A stretch of DNA of 64,000 nucleotides from an uncultured Paludibacter sp. (GTDB taxonomy: Bacteria; Bacteroidota; Bacteroidia; Bacteroidales; Paludibacteraceae). The DNA lies in contig CALFXE010000261.1 of assembly GCA_937927845.1 (NCBI GenBank), forward strand, positions 53,553 to 117,552, in the 5' to 3' direction. The translations under genes and the position numbers were made by a program. Each line of letters begins with the position of its first letter. Within the stretch, counting starts at the first letter, position 1. The notes under the pieces were generated by a model that was not told the DNA's origin, did not search any database, and saw only the letters and a list, made by a program, of their open reading frames with translations. Shown here one piece after another: positions 17,435-25,810 of this stretch.

Positions 17435-18730
17435 TCAATTTCTATCGTTATCTGTAAAAAAGTTAGAAAATTCCAAATTAATTCTACTATTAAAAACACC
17501 ACCAAACAACTCCATTTCACTCTTAGGGATACCTAATTTTGTGGCTAAAATTTGCCAGTCTTTTATGGCTGATGTTACTTCTTGAATAATCTTTAGGGCT
17601 GTGTCGTGGGAAAGCATATAATCTTCGCAGGAGTTTAATAAAATCTCTAAATCAGCTTTATTTGAGGATTTTGAAATCAGCAAACTTTGATATTCATTCA
17701 AGGTCGGATTCATATCGTAAGCAGGCGATAAAGTCCATCCTTTAGGAGTGAGAAGAAACCCGTGATTACGGAAGTGATCGTCAGAGTTGCCTATACAAAT
17801 ATTGAAAGCAACTCTGCGATAAAGCTCTTGGAGGTTGTTATTTACATCTGTACAATTTTGGAGTATAAAGTCCACTATATCTAAATATCCGTATCCTGAA
17901 CTTGCATTATCGCCATCCGAAAGTCCAAGCAAAGTCATTGCAGAGGCGAAATGTATGCGTTTATTGGTCTCTGTTCTATCAAAACGGCGAGATAATAATG
18001 TGTGATATGTGTCATTTGTTGAAATTACTTGTGTCGTTGCTGAATCTATACCTGCTTTTTGAGCCAAAAGGTGACAAAAATGCTCCCAAAGTCCTACATT
18101 GTAATCATCCTTGCGGGATGGAAACTTAGCAATATAAAGTGCTTTGTCAGTGCCTACTACACTAGCTTTTGGTCTTGCTCCTCCCAAAGAAGATCCGGGC
18201 TGTATCAATTGCGCAAGCCATTTTTTATCAGGTAGTTTATTTTCCTCTTCACTTTTCTCTATTTCCTTACTTGCATAAATCAGTTCTCGGATATTGGTTA
18301 GTGGGGGAATAGGTAATATATTATCAGAATTGATAAAATCCCCATCGGGATTTTCTTTAAAACGAAAACCTCCCATACGTGACAAATCATTTATACCCAC
18401 TAAATAATCAAAGGATGACAGACGCCGTATTGGACGATTTTCTTCAGAGGCAAGGATTTGCTCTCTACGATTTATCAAAGTTCGACCCCAACGATCAGGT
18501 AATGAATCTGAAAAACAACCAAAAATATCTTTATCAGGTTGCGTGTATTGCAAACCTTTATAGTTATTCAAATCTGCGCTGATAAAGAGATTGCCATATT
18601 TTCTCAACCATTCATCATCAAACTTAAATCCATAGCTATCAGAACCACGAAGCGATTCGTAGCTCAATTCCCCTACAAATTCAGGATTATTCAGCCAATC
18701 AAAATCAGCATATACGAATAGCTTTTTCAT
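17435..18730 (-). CDS. hipA: HipA-family serine/threonine kinase toxin (full length)
   Basis: This 431-residue HipA-like kinase belongs to a family whose best-known member phosphorylates glutamyl-tRNA synthetase and causes growth arrest. It has a HipA N-terminal subdomain (RGSDSYGFKFDDEWL region), the ATP-loop signature SSLGGARPKA (about residue 180), the catalytic GNSDDHFRNHGF (about 310) and the metal-binding LSPAYDMNP. All catalytic residues look intact. It lies 3 nt after hipB on the same strand, the usual antitoxin-first operon. The protein is a single full-length HipA, not the split HipS/HipT form. The actual target is unknown. Confidence 0.9.
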   Translation of the reverse strand: MKKLFVYADFDWLNNPEFVGELSYESLRGSDSYGFKFDDEWLRKYGNLFISADLNNYKGLQYTQPDKDIFGCFSDSLPDRWGRTLINRREQILASEENRPIRRLSSFDYLVGINDLSRMGGFRFKENPDGDFINSDNILPIPPLTNIRELIYASKEIEKSEEENKLPDKKWLAQLIQPGSSLGGARPKASVVGTDKALYIAKFPSRKDDYNVGLWEHFCHLLAQKAGIDSATTQVISTNDTYHTLLSRRFDRTETNKRIHFASAMTLLGLSDGDNASSGYGYLDIVDFILQNCTDVNNNLQELYRRVAFNICIGNSDDHFRNHGFLLTPKGWTLSPAYDMNPTLNEYQSLLISKSSNKADLEILLNSCEDYMLSHDTALKIIQEVTSAIKDWQILATKLGIPKSEMELFGGVFNSRINLEFSNFFTDNDRN

Positions 18731-18733
18731 TAT

Positions 18734-19066
18734 TTATTCCTTTTTAGATGCTCGTTCGCGGTTTGTTAAACTCAAATCTTGCAATGCCCTGCCTAATGCG
18801 TCTTCTTTGGCAAGACAGAGAATATCATCATCTAATTGAAGTGCGTAAAGCACTCGAAGATATATTCCTATAGCAACTGTAGGTAAGCCTTTTTCTATAC
18901 GTGAAACGGTGAGTTGTGAGCAGGTTGCACGCTCTGCTATTTGTGCAATACTCAGATTACGACGCAGGCGGGCTAACTTAATTTGCTCACCTACTACAAC
19001 CATTTTTTGTTCTAATTTTCGGGGTAATTTCGTCCCCATTGTGTTCTTTGCCATAGCTACAACCAT
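18734..19066 (-). CDS. hipB: HipB-family helix-turn-helix antitoxin/repressor
   Basis: This 110-residue Xre-type DNA-binding protein has its helix-turn-helix at about residues 33-60 (LARLRRNLSIAQIAERATCSQLTVSRIEKG). The C-terminal extension ends in a basic segment. It directly precedes hipA and should neutralise it and repress the operon. The start could be the ATG at 19066 or a second ATG 12 nt further in; both give an intact helix-turn-helix. A small palindrome over the -7 box (19075-19091) is the likely self-regulatory site. Confidence 0.88.
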   Translation of the reverse strand: MVVAMAKNTMGTKLPRKLEQKMVVVGEQIKLARLRRNLSIAQIAERATCSQLTVSRIEKGLPTVAIGIYLRVLYALQLDDDILCLAKEDALGRALQDLSLTNRERASKKE

Positions 19067-19074
19067 TCATATAA

Positions 19075-19091
19075 TATGCAAATATAGCATA
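19075..19091 (-). promoter_or_regulatory. hipBA promoter with candidate HipB operator
   Basis: Read on the minus strand, the -7 box TATATTTG (19079-19086) lies inside TATGC...GCATA (arms 19075-19079 and 19087-19091, 7-nt spacer). It is 9 nt upstream of the hipB ATG at 19066. Confidence 0.5.
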
Positions 19092-19220
19092 ATTTATTTA
19101 TTATATGATAGGTTGATGAAAATTTTGATTTTTTCATAGATAAAAGTATTTCTCCAAGAACATACACAGAGCTTACCGATTGAATAATGGAGATGGTATA
19201 TTAACAGGTGGTTTTCGACA

Positions 19221-20834
19221 TCAATACATCCTCTCCCTAATAGCTTTAATATCATCAGATGTTACATAATCATCAAAATCCATTTGTTTGTCGATTATGC
19301 CATTGGGTGTTAATTCGATGATTCTATTACATACCGTCTGAATAAATTCACGGTCGTGCGATGCCATCAAGATATTTCCTTTGAATGCAACAAGCGTATT
19401 GTTAAATGCCTGAATTGACTCTAAGTCTAAGTGATTTGCAGGTGAATCCAACACCATGACATTAGCATTTTTGAGCATCATACGAGCAATCATACAACGC
19501 ATCTTTTCACCTCCAGATAAGACACTCGCCTTTTTATAAATCTCATCTCCAGAGAAAAGCATTTTGCCCAAATAGCCACGAATAAAGGACTCTGTAGTGT
19601 CTGAAGAATATTGCCCTAACCAATCCACTAAATTTATACTTGTATCGAAAAACTCTGTGTTATCCAAAGGAAGATACGCATGAGTGATTGTTACACCCCA
19701 ATTATATGAACCTTCGTGCTTTTTGTCATGACCATTTATTATCTCAAAGAAGGCGGTCATAGCTCTTGGATCTTTTGATACAAAAACAATCTTATCGTCT
19801 TTCTCGACATTAAAGTTTACATCTCTGAACAACACTGTTCCGTCATCAGCGACTTTCCCTAATCCTTTTGTCTCCAAGACCATATTGCCCGGTTCTCTTT
19901 CGGGTGTAAATATTATTGCAGGATATTTACGTGTAGAAGGCTGAATTTCATCTACATTCAACTTCTCAAGCATTTTCCGTCTACTTGTAGCCTGACGAGA
20001 TTTTGCTACATTGGCACTAAACCTTCTGATAAATTCTTCTAATTCTTTTCGCTTCTCCTCTGCTTTCTTATTCTGCGTTTGCTGCTGTTTCAGGGCGAGC
20101 TGACTTGATTCATACCAAAAAGAATAGTTACCTGCAAACATCTGTATTTTTCCGTAGTCGATATCCACTGTATGTGTACTTACAGCATCGAGGAAATGGC
20201 GGTCGTGCGACACTACTAAAACAGTATTTTCATAATTTGCAAGATAATTTTCCAACCACATAACAGTTTCTACGTCTAAGTCGTTCGTAGGCTCATCTAA
20301 CAAAAGATTATCCGGTTTACCGAATAAGGCTCTGGCAAGCAACACTCTAACTTTCTCTTTACCACTTAATTCTTTCATCAGTTGGTAGTGATATTCCTCC
20401 TTGATACCAAGTCCGCTTAACAAAGCAGCCGCATCACTTTCGGCATTCCATCCATCTAATTCAGCAAACTTCTCTTCTAATTCAGAAGCTCTTATACCAT
20501 CAGCATCTGAAAAATCTTCTTTCAGATAGATTGCATCCTTCTCTTCTTTTACTTTCCACAGCACATCATGCCCCATCATCACCGTATCGATAACAGTGAA
20601 ATCGTCGAACTCGAAGTGGTCCTGCTTTAATACTGATAATCTTTCACCGGGACCAAAATGTATTGTACCGCGAGTAGCATCTAAATCGCCACTTAAAATT
20701 CTTATCAAGGTAGATTTTCCGGCACCATTCGCACCTATCACACCATAACAGTTGCCTGACGTAAACTTTAAATTTACATCAGAAAACAAAACTCTCTTAC
20801 CAAACTGAATTGCTAAATCTGAAACTGTAATCAT
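19221..20834 (-). CDS. ABC-F family ATPase, YbiT-like, with one degenerate ATP site
   Basis: This 537-residue soluble protein has two ABC domains and a linker, of the ribosome-acting ABC-F class. Domain 1 has Walker A IGANGAGKST (about 33-42) and Walker B LLLDEPTND, but its signature is altered to LSGKEK. The linker contains SANVAKSRQATSRRKML. Domain 2 has an intact signature LSGGEK, but the P-loop position reads FVSKDPRAMTAFF with no GxGKS/T, and Walker B reads VMVLDSPAN with Ser in place of the catalytic Glu. Because composite sites pair one Walker set with the other signature, this gives one complete and one dead site. It is probably a translation factor rather than a transporter; no membrane partner is present. 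Confidence 0.9.
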   Translation of the reverse strand: MITVSDLAIQFGKRVLFSDVNLKFTSGNCYGVIGANGAGKSTLIRILSGDLDATRGTIHFGPGERLSVLKQDHFEFDDFTVIDTVMMGHDVLWKVKEEKDAIYLKEDFSDADGIRASELEEKFAELDGWNAESDAAALLSGLGIKEEYHYQLMKELSGKEKVRVLLARALFGKPDNLLLDEPTNDLDVETVMWLENYLANYENTVLVVSHDRHFLDAVSTHTVDIDYGKIQMFAGNYSFWYESSQLALKQQQTQNKKAEEKRKELEEFIRRFSANVAKSRQATSRRKMLEKLNVDEIQPSTRKYPAIIFTPEREPGNMVLETKGLGKVADDGTVLFRDVNFNVEKDDKIVFVSKDPRAMTAFFEIINGHDKKHEGSYNWGVTITHAYLPLDNTEFFDTSINLVDWLGQYSSDTTESFIRGYLGKMLFSGDEIYKKASVLSGGEKMRCMIARMMLKNANVMVLDSPANHLDLESIQAFNNTLVAFKGNILMASHDREFIQTVCNRIIELTPNGIIDKQMDFDDYVTSDDIKAIRERMY

Positions 20835-20927
20835 CTTTTAATAAATAATTTACCACCTGCTTATTTGCAATTTTCCGTTTATCTGTTTTTGTTGTTTTAA
20901 TGGCTTAAATAAGTCTATATTAAAACC

Positions 20928-20957
20928 GCAAATCGTAAATAAGCAAATCGTAAATAA
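20928..20957. repeat. Two exact 15-nt direct repeats upstream of the ABC-F gene
   Basis: The unit GCAAATCGTAAATAA occurs back to back at 20928-20942 and 20943-20957. It is AT-rich and short; function unknown. Confidence 0.6.
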
Positions 20958-20990
20958 GTAGATGGTAAATAGAATTGGTTATTTTATCTT

Positions 20991-22178
20991 TTACTCTATA
21001 ATTCCTAAATTTCTTGCAGCTTTTGATATCTTTTCGACAGATTCATCTATCTGATCGAAAGTATGCGTAGCCATCAAAGAATATCTTATCAATGAGTCTT
21101 CTGAACGTACTGCCGGAGATACCACAGGGTTAACAAACACACCATCATCCATCAGTATTTTTGTTAGCATAAAGGTCTTCGTATTATCTCTAACATACAG
21201 AGGAATAATTGGTGTCTCGGTAGTTCCTATTTCAAAACCTGCATTCTCAAAACCTGCTTTGGCTCGATGTGTATTTGCCCAAAGGGCATCATAACGCCAC
21301 TTCTCATCTTCCATAACATTGAGAGCTTCAATTACACATGCTGTTGAAGCCGGAGTGATCGATGCACTGAATATTAAAGTTCTGGAATTATGCTTCAAAT
21401 AATTTATAATACTCTCATCAGCAGCGATAAAGCCACCTATTGTACCCAGCGATTTACTGAAAGTTCCCATAATTAAATCAACATCATCAGAAACACCAAA
21501 ATGCTCACAAACGCCCGCACCTGTTTTTCCAAATACCCCTAAAGAATGTGCTTCATCAACCATTATTGAAGCATTGTATTTCTTCGACAGTTCAACAATT
21601 TGCGGTAATTTTACCACATCGCCCTCCATGCTGAAAACACCGTCTACTACAATAACTTTAGTCTTCTCATACTCACATTTCTGAAGAAGTTTTTCTAAAG
21701 CATCCATATCATTATGTCGATATTTCAATTGCTTAGAGAAAGACAGTCGTTTGCCTTCAATTATCGAGGCATGATCGAACTCATCGAATATCAGATAATC
21801 TTCGCGACCTGTTATACATGGCACAACACCCGCATTTACAGAAAAACCTGTTGCGTATACAAGCGCTGATTCCTTGTGGACTAACTTAGCCAATCGTTCT
21901 TCCAACTCTATATGAATATCTAAAGTGCCATTCAGGAAGCGTGAACCTGCACAGCCTGTTCCGTATTTTTCAACAGCTTTAATCGCAGCTTCTTTTAAAC
22001 GTGGATGATTGGTTAATCCGAGATAACTATTTGAACCAAACATTAAAACAGGCTTTCCATGAATTGTTACAACAGTATCCTGATCTGATTCAATAGGTCG
22101 GAAGTATGGATACAACCCGACTTCCTTTGCCTTTTGCGGTGCATCGTATTGCCCCAGCACATTACTTAGTTGACTCAT
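20991..22178 (-). CDS. spt: Serine palmitoyltransferase-type alpha-oxoamine synthase
   Basis: This 395-residue PLP enzyme condenses an amino acid with an acyl-CoA. It has FGSNSYLGLTNHPRL, the AHSLGVFG block (VDEAHSLG) and the PLP lysine in TFSKSLGTIGGF (about residue 244). Family members include KBL, AONS and SPT. The N-terminal extension (GLYPYFRPIES), the SASITPAS segment and the Bacteroidota background favour SPT, the first step of sphingolipid synthesis. 2-amino-3-ketobutyrate CoA ligase is the main alternative. It stands alone between the ABC-F gene and a short signal-peptide ORF. Confidence 0.85.
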   Translation of the reverse strand: MSQLSNVLGQYDAPQKAKEVGLYPYFRPIESDQDTVVTIHGKPVLMFGSNSYLGLTNHPRLKEAAIKAVEKYGTGCAGSRFLNGTLDIHIELEERLAKLVHKESALVYATGFSVNAGVVPCITGREDYLIFDEFDHASIIEGKRLSFSKQLKYRHNDMDALEKLLQKCEYEKTKVIVVDGVFSMEGDVVKLPQIVELSKKYNASIMVDEAHSLGVFGKTGAGVCEHFGVSDDVDLIMGTFSKSLGTIGGFIAADESIINYLKHNSRTLIFSASITPASTACVIEALNVMEDEKWRYDALWANTHRAKAGFENAGFEIGTTETPIIPLYVRDNTKTFMLTKILMDDGVFVNPVVSPAVRSEDSLIRYSLMATHTFDQIDESVEKISKAARNLGIIE

Positions 22179-22281
22179 AAAATATTTTATGAAAATATTG
22201 TTCGGCTACAAAATTACATGAAAAATGTTTGACTACCAAAATAGGGGATAAAAAATAGATAAAAGTCTGTTATCCTCCCTT

Positions 22282-22374
22282 TTACCTCACAACAACCTTT
22301 GCAGAATTGTCATTCTCAGCATTCACATTCAATAATGAAATTAGAAAGCAAAATAATATTATATGTTTTTTCAT
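22282..22374 (-). CDS. 30-residue ORF consisting of a signal peptide and a short tail
   Basis: ATG at 22374 gives MKKHIILFCFLISLLNVNA, a well-formed secretion signal, followed by ENDNSAKVVVR and a stop at 22282-22284. Eleven residues after the probable cleavage site are too few for a folded protein. It is either a short secreted peptide or, more likely, the 5' remnant of a decayed exported protein; no continuation is evident in other frames before spt. Confidence 0.4.
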   Translation of the reverse strand: MKKHIILFCFLISLLNVNAENDNSAKVVVR

Positions 22375-22407
22375 TATTAAAAGTAAATTTTATAACTGAA
22401 AACCCTT

Positions 22408-24102
22408 CTATTCTGAACCCTTGCCCTTTGCCCAGCTATCTTTCAGCGAGACAGTTCTATTAAAAATAAGTTTATTTTTTGTTGTGTCGGGATCGATATT
22501 GAAATAACCGGTACGTTGAAATTGAAAGTTTGACAATGGTTTTTCATTAATCAACCATGGTTCAACATACACGTTATTAATTACTTTTAGCGAATTAGGA
22601 TTTATCAGCTCGCGAAAATCTCTATCATCGGTCGATGGGTTTTCTACACTGAACAATCTGTCGTATAAGCGAACTTCAGCCTGCATTGCGTTTTGAGTCG
22701 ACAGCCAATGCAAAGTCCCCTTTACTTTTCGCCCTGAGTCGGGCATTCCGCTTTTTGTTTGTGGGTCATATTCGCAGTAAATCTCTTCTATATTGCCTTC
22801 TGCATCTTTTTTACATCCCGTACATTTCACAATGTATGCACTTTTCAATCTGACTTCCTGACCGGGAGTCATTCTGAAGAATTTCTTAGGTGCTTCTTCC
22901 ATGAAATCTTCGCGTTCGATATACAGTTCGCGTGAAAAAACAATCTCTCTTGACCCTGCTGATGGATCTTCAGGATTATTCTCAGTAAGAAGTACTTCCG
23001 ACTGATTTTCAGGATAATTGGTTACTATAAGTTTAACCGGATTCAACACAGCATTTACTCGTGTTGCGGTTTTATTTAATGTTTCTCTTGCCGAATGTTC
23101 GAGAAGTCCAACATCATTAATACCATCATATTTGGTATAACCAATCTTATCTATGAAATTATGAATGGCTTCCGGCGTATAACCTCTACGGCGCAATCCA
23201 CAAAGTGTAGGCATTCGCGGGTCGTCCCAACCGGTTACCAAACCTTCCTGAACCAACTGAAGCATTTTGCGTTTGCTCATCACAGTATATGTAATATTCA
23301 AACGATTGAACTCTGTTTGTCGTGGTCTGTAATCTGTGTCTTGAAACTGATCGATAAACCAGTCGTATAATGGTCGGTGCACTTCAAACTCTAAAGTACA
23401 CAATGAGTGAGTAACACCTTCAAAGTAATCCGATTGACCGTGTGCATAATCATACATCGGATAAGCTTTCCACTTCCAGCCGGTTTTGTGATGAGGATGA
23501 TCGGTAATGATACGGTACATTATAGGGTCGCGCATGTGCATATTCGATGACGACATATCAATTTTTGCACGTAGTACCATTTTACCTTCCGGGATTTCAC
23601 CGGTATTCATTTTTCTGAATAATTCTAGATTTTCTGTAACGGGACGATCGCGATATGGACTGTGAGTGCCCGGAGTCGTAGGCGTACCTTTTTGTTTGGC
23701 TATAGTTTCAGCAGATTGTTCGTCAATATAAGCTTTTCCATCTAAAATCAACTTTTCTGCTAAATCCCATAATTGATGAAAATAATCTGACGCATAATAT
23801 ACATTCGCCCATTTATAACCTAACCATTGTATGTCCTCCATGATTGAGTCAACATACTCAACATCTTCTTTTACAGGATTAGTATCATCAAAACGAAGGT
23901 TACAAATACCATTATAGTTTTCAGCAATACCAAAATCCAAACATATAGCCTTAGCGTGACCAATGTGTAAGTAACCGTTAGGTTCTGGTGGAAAACGCGT
24001 TTGAATACGACCGTCATTTCTGCCGTCACGCAAATCCTGCACTACCATTGCCTCAATAAAATTCAAACTCTTTTTGGGTGCTTCCACATTGTTTATATCC
24101 AT
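22408..24102 (-). CDS. glnS: Glutaminyl-tRNA synthetase
   Basis: This 564-residue class I synthetase charges tRNA-Gln directly. It has the HIGH motif in PPEPNGYLHIGHAKAI (about residues 40-55), RFDDTNPVKED, and the KMSKS-type VMSKRKMLQLV (about 273). The C-terminal anticodon-binding beta-barrels contain SRELYIEREDFMEEAP. Size is normal for the bacterial enzyme. It lies 21 nt after lpxA on the same strand and ends the pepD-HD-lpxD-lpxC-lpxA-glnS series, so it is probably co-transcribed with lipid A genes. Confidence 0.97.
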   Translation of the reverse strand: MDINNVEAPKKSLNFIEAMVVQDLRDGRNDGRIQTRFPPEPNGYLHIGHAKAICLDFGIAENYNGICNLRFDDTNPVKEDVEYVDSIMEDIQWLGYKWANVYYASDYFHQLWDLAEKLILDGKAYIDEQSAETIAKQKGTPTTPGTHSPYRDRPVTENLELFRKMNTGEIPEGKMVLRAKIDMSSSNMHMRDPIMYRIITDHPHHKTGWKWKAYPMYDYAHGQSDYFEGVTHSLCTLEFEVHRPLYDWFIDQFQDTDYRPRQTEFNRLNITYTVMSKRKMLQLVQEGLVTGWDDPRMPTLCGLRRRGYTPEAIHNFIDKIGYTKYDGINDVGLLEHSARETLNKTATRVNAVLNPVKLIVTNYPENQSEVLLTENNPEDPSAGSREIVFSRELYIEREDFMEEAPKKFFRMTPGQEVRLKSAYIVKCTGCKKDAEGNIEEIYCEYDPQTKSGMPDSGRKVKGTLHWLSTQNAMQAEVRLYDRLFSVENPSTDDRDFRELINPNSLKVINNVYVEPWLINEKPLSNFQFQRTGYFNIDPDTTKNKLIFNRTVSLKDSWAKGKGSE

Positions 24103-24123
24103 ATTCTGCTATCTTATAATCTC

Positions 24124-24903
24124 TTAAATAAATCCTTTGATAATACCTCTTTCTGATGCTTGAATAAACTCTATAATTAAGTCTCTTTCTGCAGACTCAG
24201 AAATTGTTTCAATCACTTTTGCAATTGCGTTGCTGGTGTTAAGTTTAGACTGGAACACAATTCTGTAAATATCCTGAATCATATTTATCTGTTCGTTTGT
24301 GTATCCTCTTCTTTTCAAACCGATTGAATTCACCCCTACAAAAGATATTGGTTCGCGTGCTGCAGTACAATATGGGGGAATATCTTTAGACACTTTAGAT
24401 CCGCCCTGTATCATAACATGAGCACCAATTCTACAAAACTGGTGTACTAAAGTTCCACCGCCAAGTATGGCAAAATCATCTATTTCTACCTCACCTGCAA
24501 GTTGGGTTGCGTTAGCAATAATTACACTATCGCCAATAATACAATCATGTGCAACATGAGAATAAGCCATTAGGAGACAATTATTACCGACAACGGTCTT
24601 ACCTTTAGCAACAGTTCCTCTGTTTACTGTAACACATTCACGAATTGTTGTGTTATTACCAATAATTGCAAGTGTATCTTCTCCTTTGAACTTCAAATCC
24701 TGAGGAATAGCACCAATTACAGCTCCGGGAAAAATCTTCGAATTCTCACCTATACGTGAGCCTTCAAGAATTGTAACATTAGCTGTTATGGTTGTACCTG
24801 AACCAATTTCAACATTTTTATCGATAAAAACAAAGGGACCAATTTCAACATTTGGAGCTATTTTAGCTTCCGGATGAATCTGTGATAATGGATGTATTGT
24901 CAT
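24124..24903 (-). CDS. lpxA: UDP-N-acetylglucosamine O-acyltransferase
   Basis: This 259-residue enzyme catalyses the first step of lipid A synthesis: transfer of a 3-hydroxyacyl chain from ACP to UDP-GlcNAc in the cytoplasm. It has a left-handed beta-helix of hexapeptide repeats from MTIHPLSQIHPEAKI, the catalytic His in AYSHVAHDCIIGD, GGGTLVHQFCRIG, and the C-terminal helical domain. I place the start at ATG 24903, right after the lpxC stop. A longer upstream frame to 24975 overlaps lpxC and reads through its C-terminus. Directly coupled to lpxC. Confidence 0.96.
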   Translation of the reverse strand: MTIHPLSQIHPEAKIAPNVEIGPFVFIDKNVEIGSGTTITANVTILEGSRIGENSKIFPGAVIGAIPQDLKFKGEDTLAIIGNNTTIRECVTVNRGTVAKGKTVVGNNCLLMAYSHVAHDCIIGDSVIIANATQLAGEVEIDDFAILGGGTLVHQFCRIGAHVMIQGGSKVSKDIPPYCTAAREPISFVGVNSIGLKRRGYTNEQINMIQDIYRIVFQSKLNTSNAIAKVIETISESAERDLIIEFIQASERGIIKGFI

Positions 24904-24904
24904 T

Positions 24905-25810
24905 TTAGGATACGTAAGTCTTTCTAAGTAGTTTTGCGAATTCTGTATTAACTTTGTGACCGGGATATTTTGCAACTATTTTGCCTTTGATTGGCTTTCC
25001 AACAAGTGCCAAATCACCAACCAAATCTAATAATTTATGCATTGCCGGTTCATTTTCGAATTTAATGCCGCCATTCAGATAACCTAATCTTTCGGCATCA
25101 ACTCTTTCATGTTTATGTAGTTTATCGGTAAGTCGATTGATTGCTTCTTGAGACATCTTCCTGTCGTATATAACAATCGCATTCTTTAAATCGCCACCTT
25201 TAATTAGATTCATTGCAAGCAAAGGCTCTATTTCATGAACAAAGCAGAAAGTTCTTGCAGTTGCTGCTAATTTATTAAAATCATTAATATCTTCAAGATG
25301 AGCAGTTTGTTCCCTTAACACAACCGAATCGAACCCAATTAACACTTCTAACTCAAACTTATCTGAAGGATATGCTTTTATCCGTGATCCTGATTCAATT
25401 TCAAACTCGATTTCTTCTGCTATAGTTAGATATTCTTTTGTAGCATCTTGAACTTCCACACCAACTTCTTGAATCTTATCTCTGAATAATTTTGCACTTC
25501 CATCTAAAATAGGAAATTCAGGTCCGTCAACTTCAAACAAACAATTGTCGACTCCGGCTGCATAGAAAGCTGCCATAGCATGTTCTATAGTGCTAACTTG
25601 AAAATGCTCATTCCTCAGTACTGTTCCACGTACTGTATCTTTAACATTATCAGCCAATGCTTTTATAGTCGGTTGCCCTTCCAAATCGGTACGGCAAATT
25701 ACAATACCATGATCAGCAGGAGCAGGATTAGCTTTTAATCTAATGTGTAAGCCTGTATGTAATGCAATTCCTTCAATTACGAAAGAGTCTTTTAATGTCT
25801 TTTGCTTCAT
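24905..25810 (-). CDS. lpxC: UDP-3-O-acyl-N-acetylglucosamine deacetylase, not fused to FabZ
   Basis: This 301-residue zinc deacetylase is the committed step of lipid A synthesis. Zinc ligands are seen in STIEHAMAAF (about residue 78) and MHKLLDLVGDLALVG (about 265), with the usual GRLGYLNGG-like sequence ERLGYLNGG before it. Length equals the stand-alone enzyme of proteobacteria. From what I know of Bacteroides and Porphyromonas, LpxC there is fused to a FabZ dehydratase domain (about 460 residues). Here the gene stops cleanly and lpxA follows at once. It overlaps lpxD by 4 nt (ATGA). Confidence 0.96.
   Translation of the reverse strand: MKQKTLKDSFVIEGIALHTGLHIRLKANPAPADHGIVICRTDLEGQPTIKALADNVKDTVRGTVLRNEHFQVSTIEHAMAAFYAAGVDNCLFEVDGPEFPILDGSAKLFRDKIQEVGVEVQDATKEYLTIAEEIEFEIESGSRIKAYPSDKFELEVLIGFDSVVLREQTAHLEDINDFNKLAATARTFCFVHEIEPLLAMNLIKGGDLKNAIVIYDRKMSQEAINRLTDKLHKHERVDAERLGYLNGGIKFENEPAMHKLLDLVGDLALVGKPIKGKIVAKYPGHKVNTEFAKLLRKTYVS

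Noticed and set aside
24905..24975. Longer start for lpxA at 24975
   Set aside because: It would read through the end of lpxC in another frame; the conserved LpxA N-terminus begins at ATG 24903, right after the lpxC stop.
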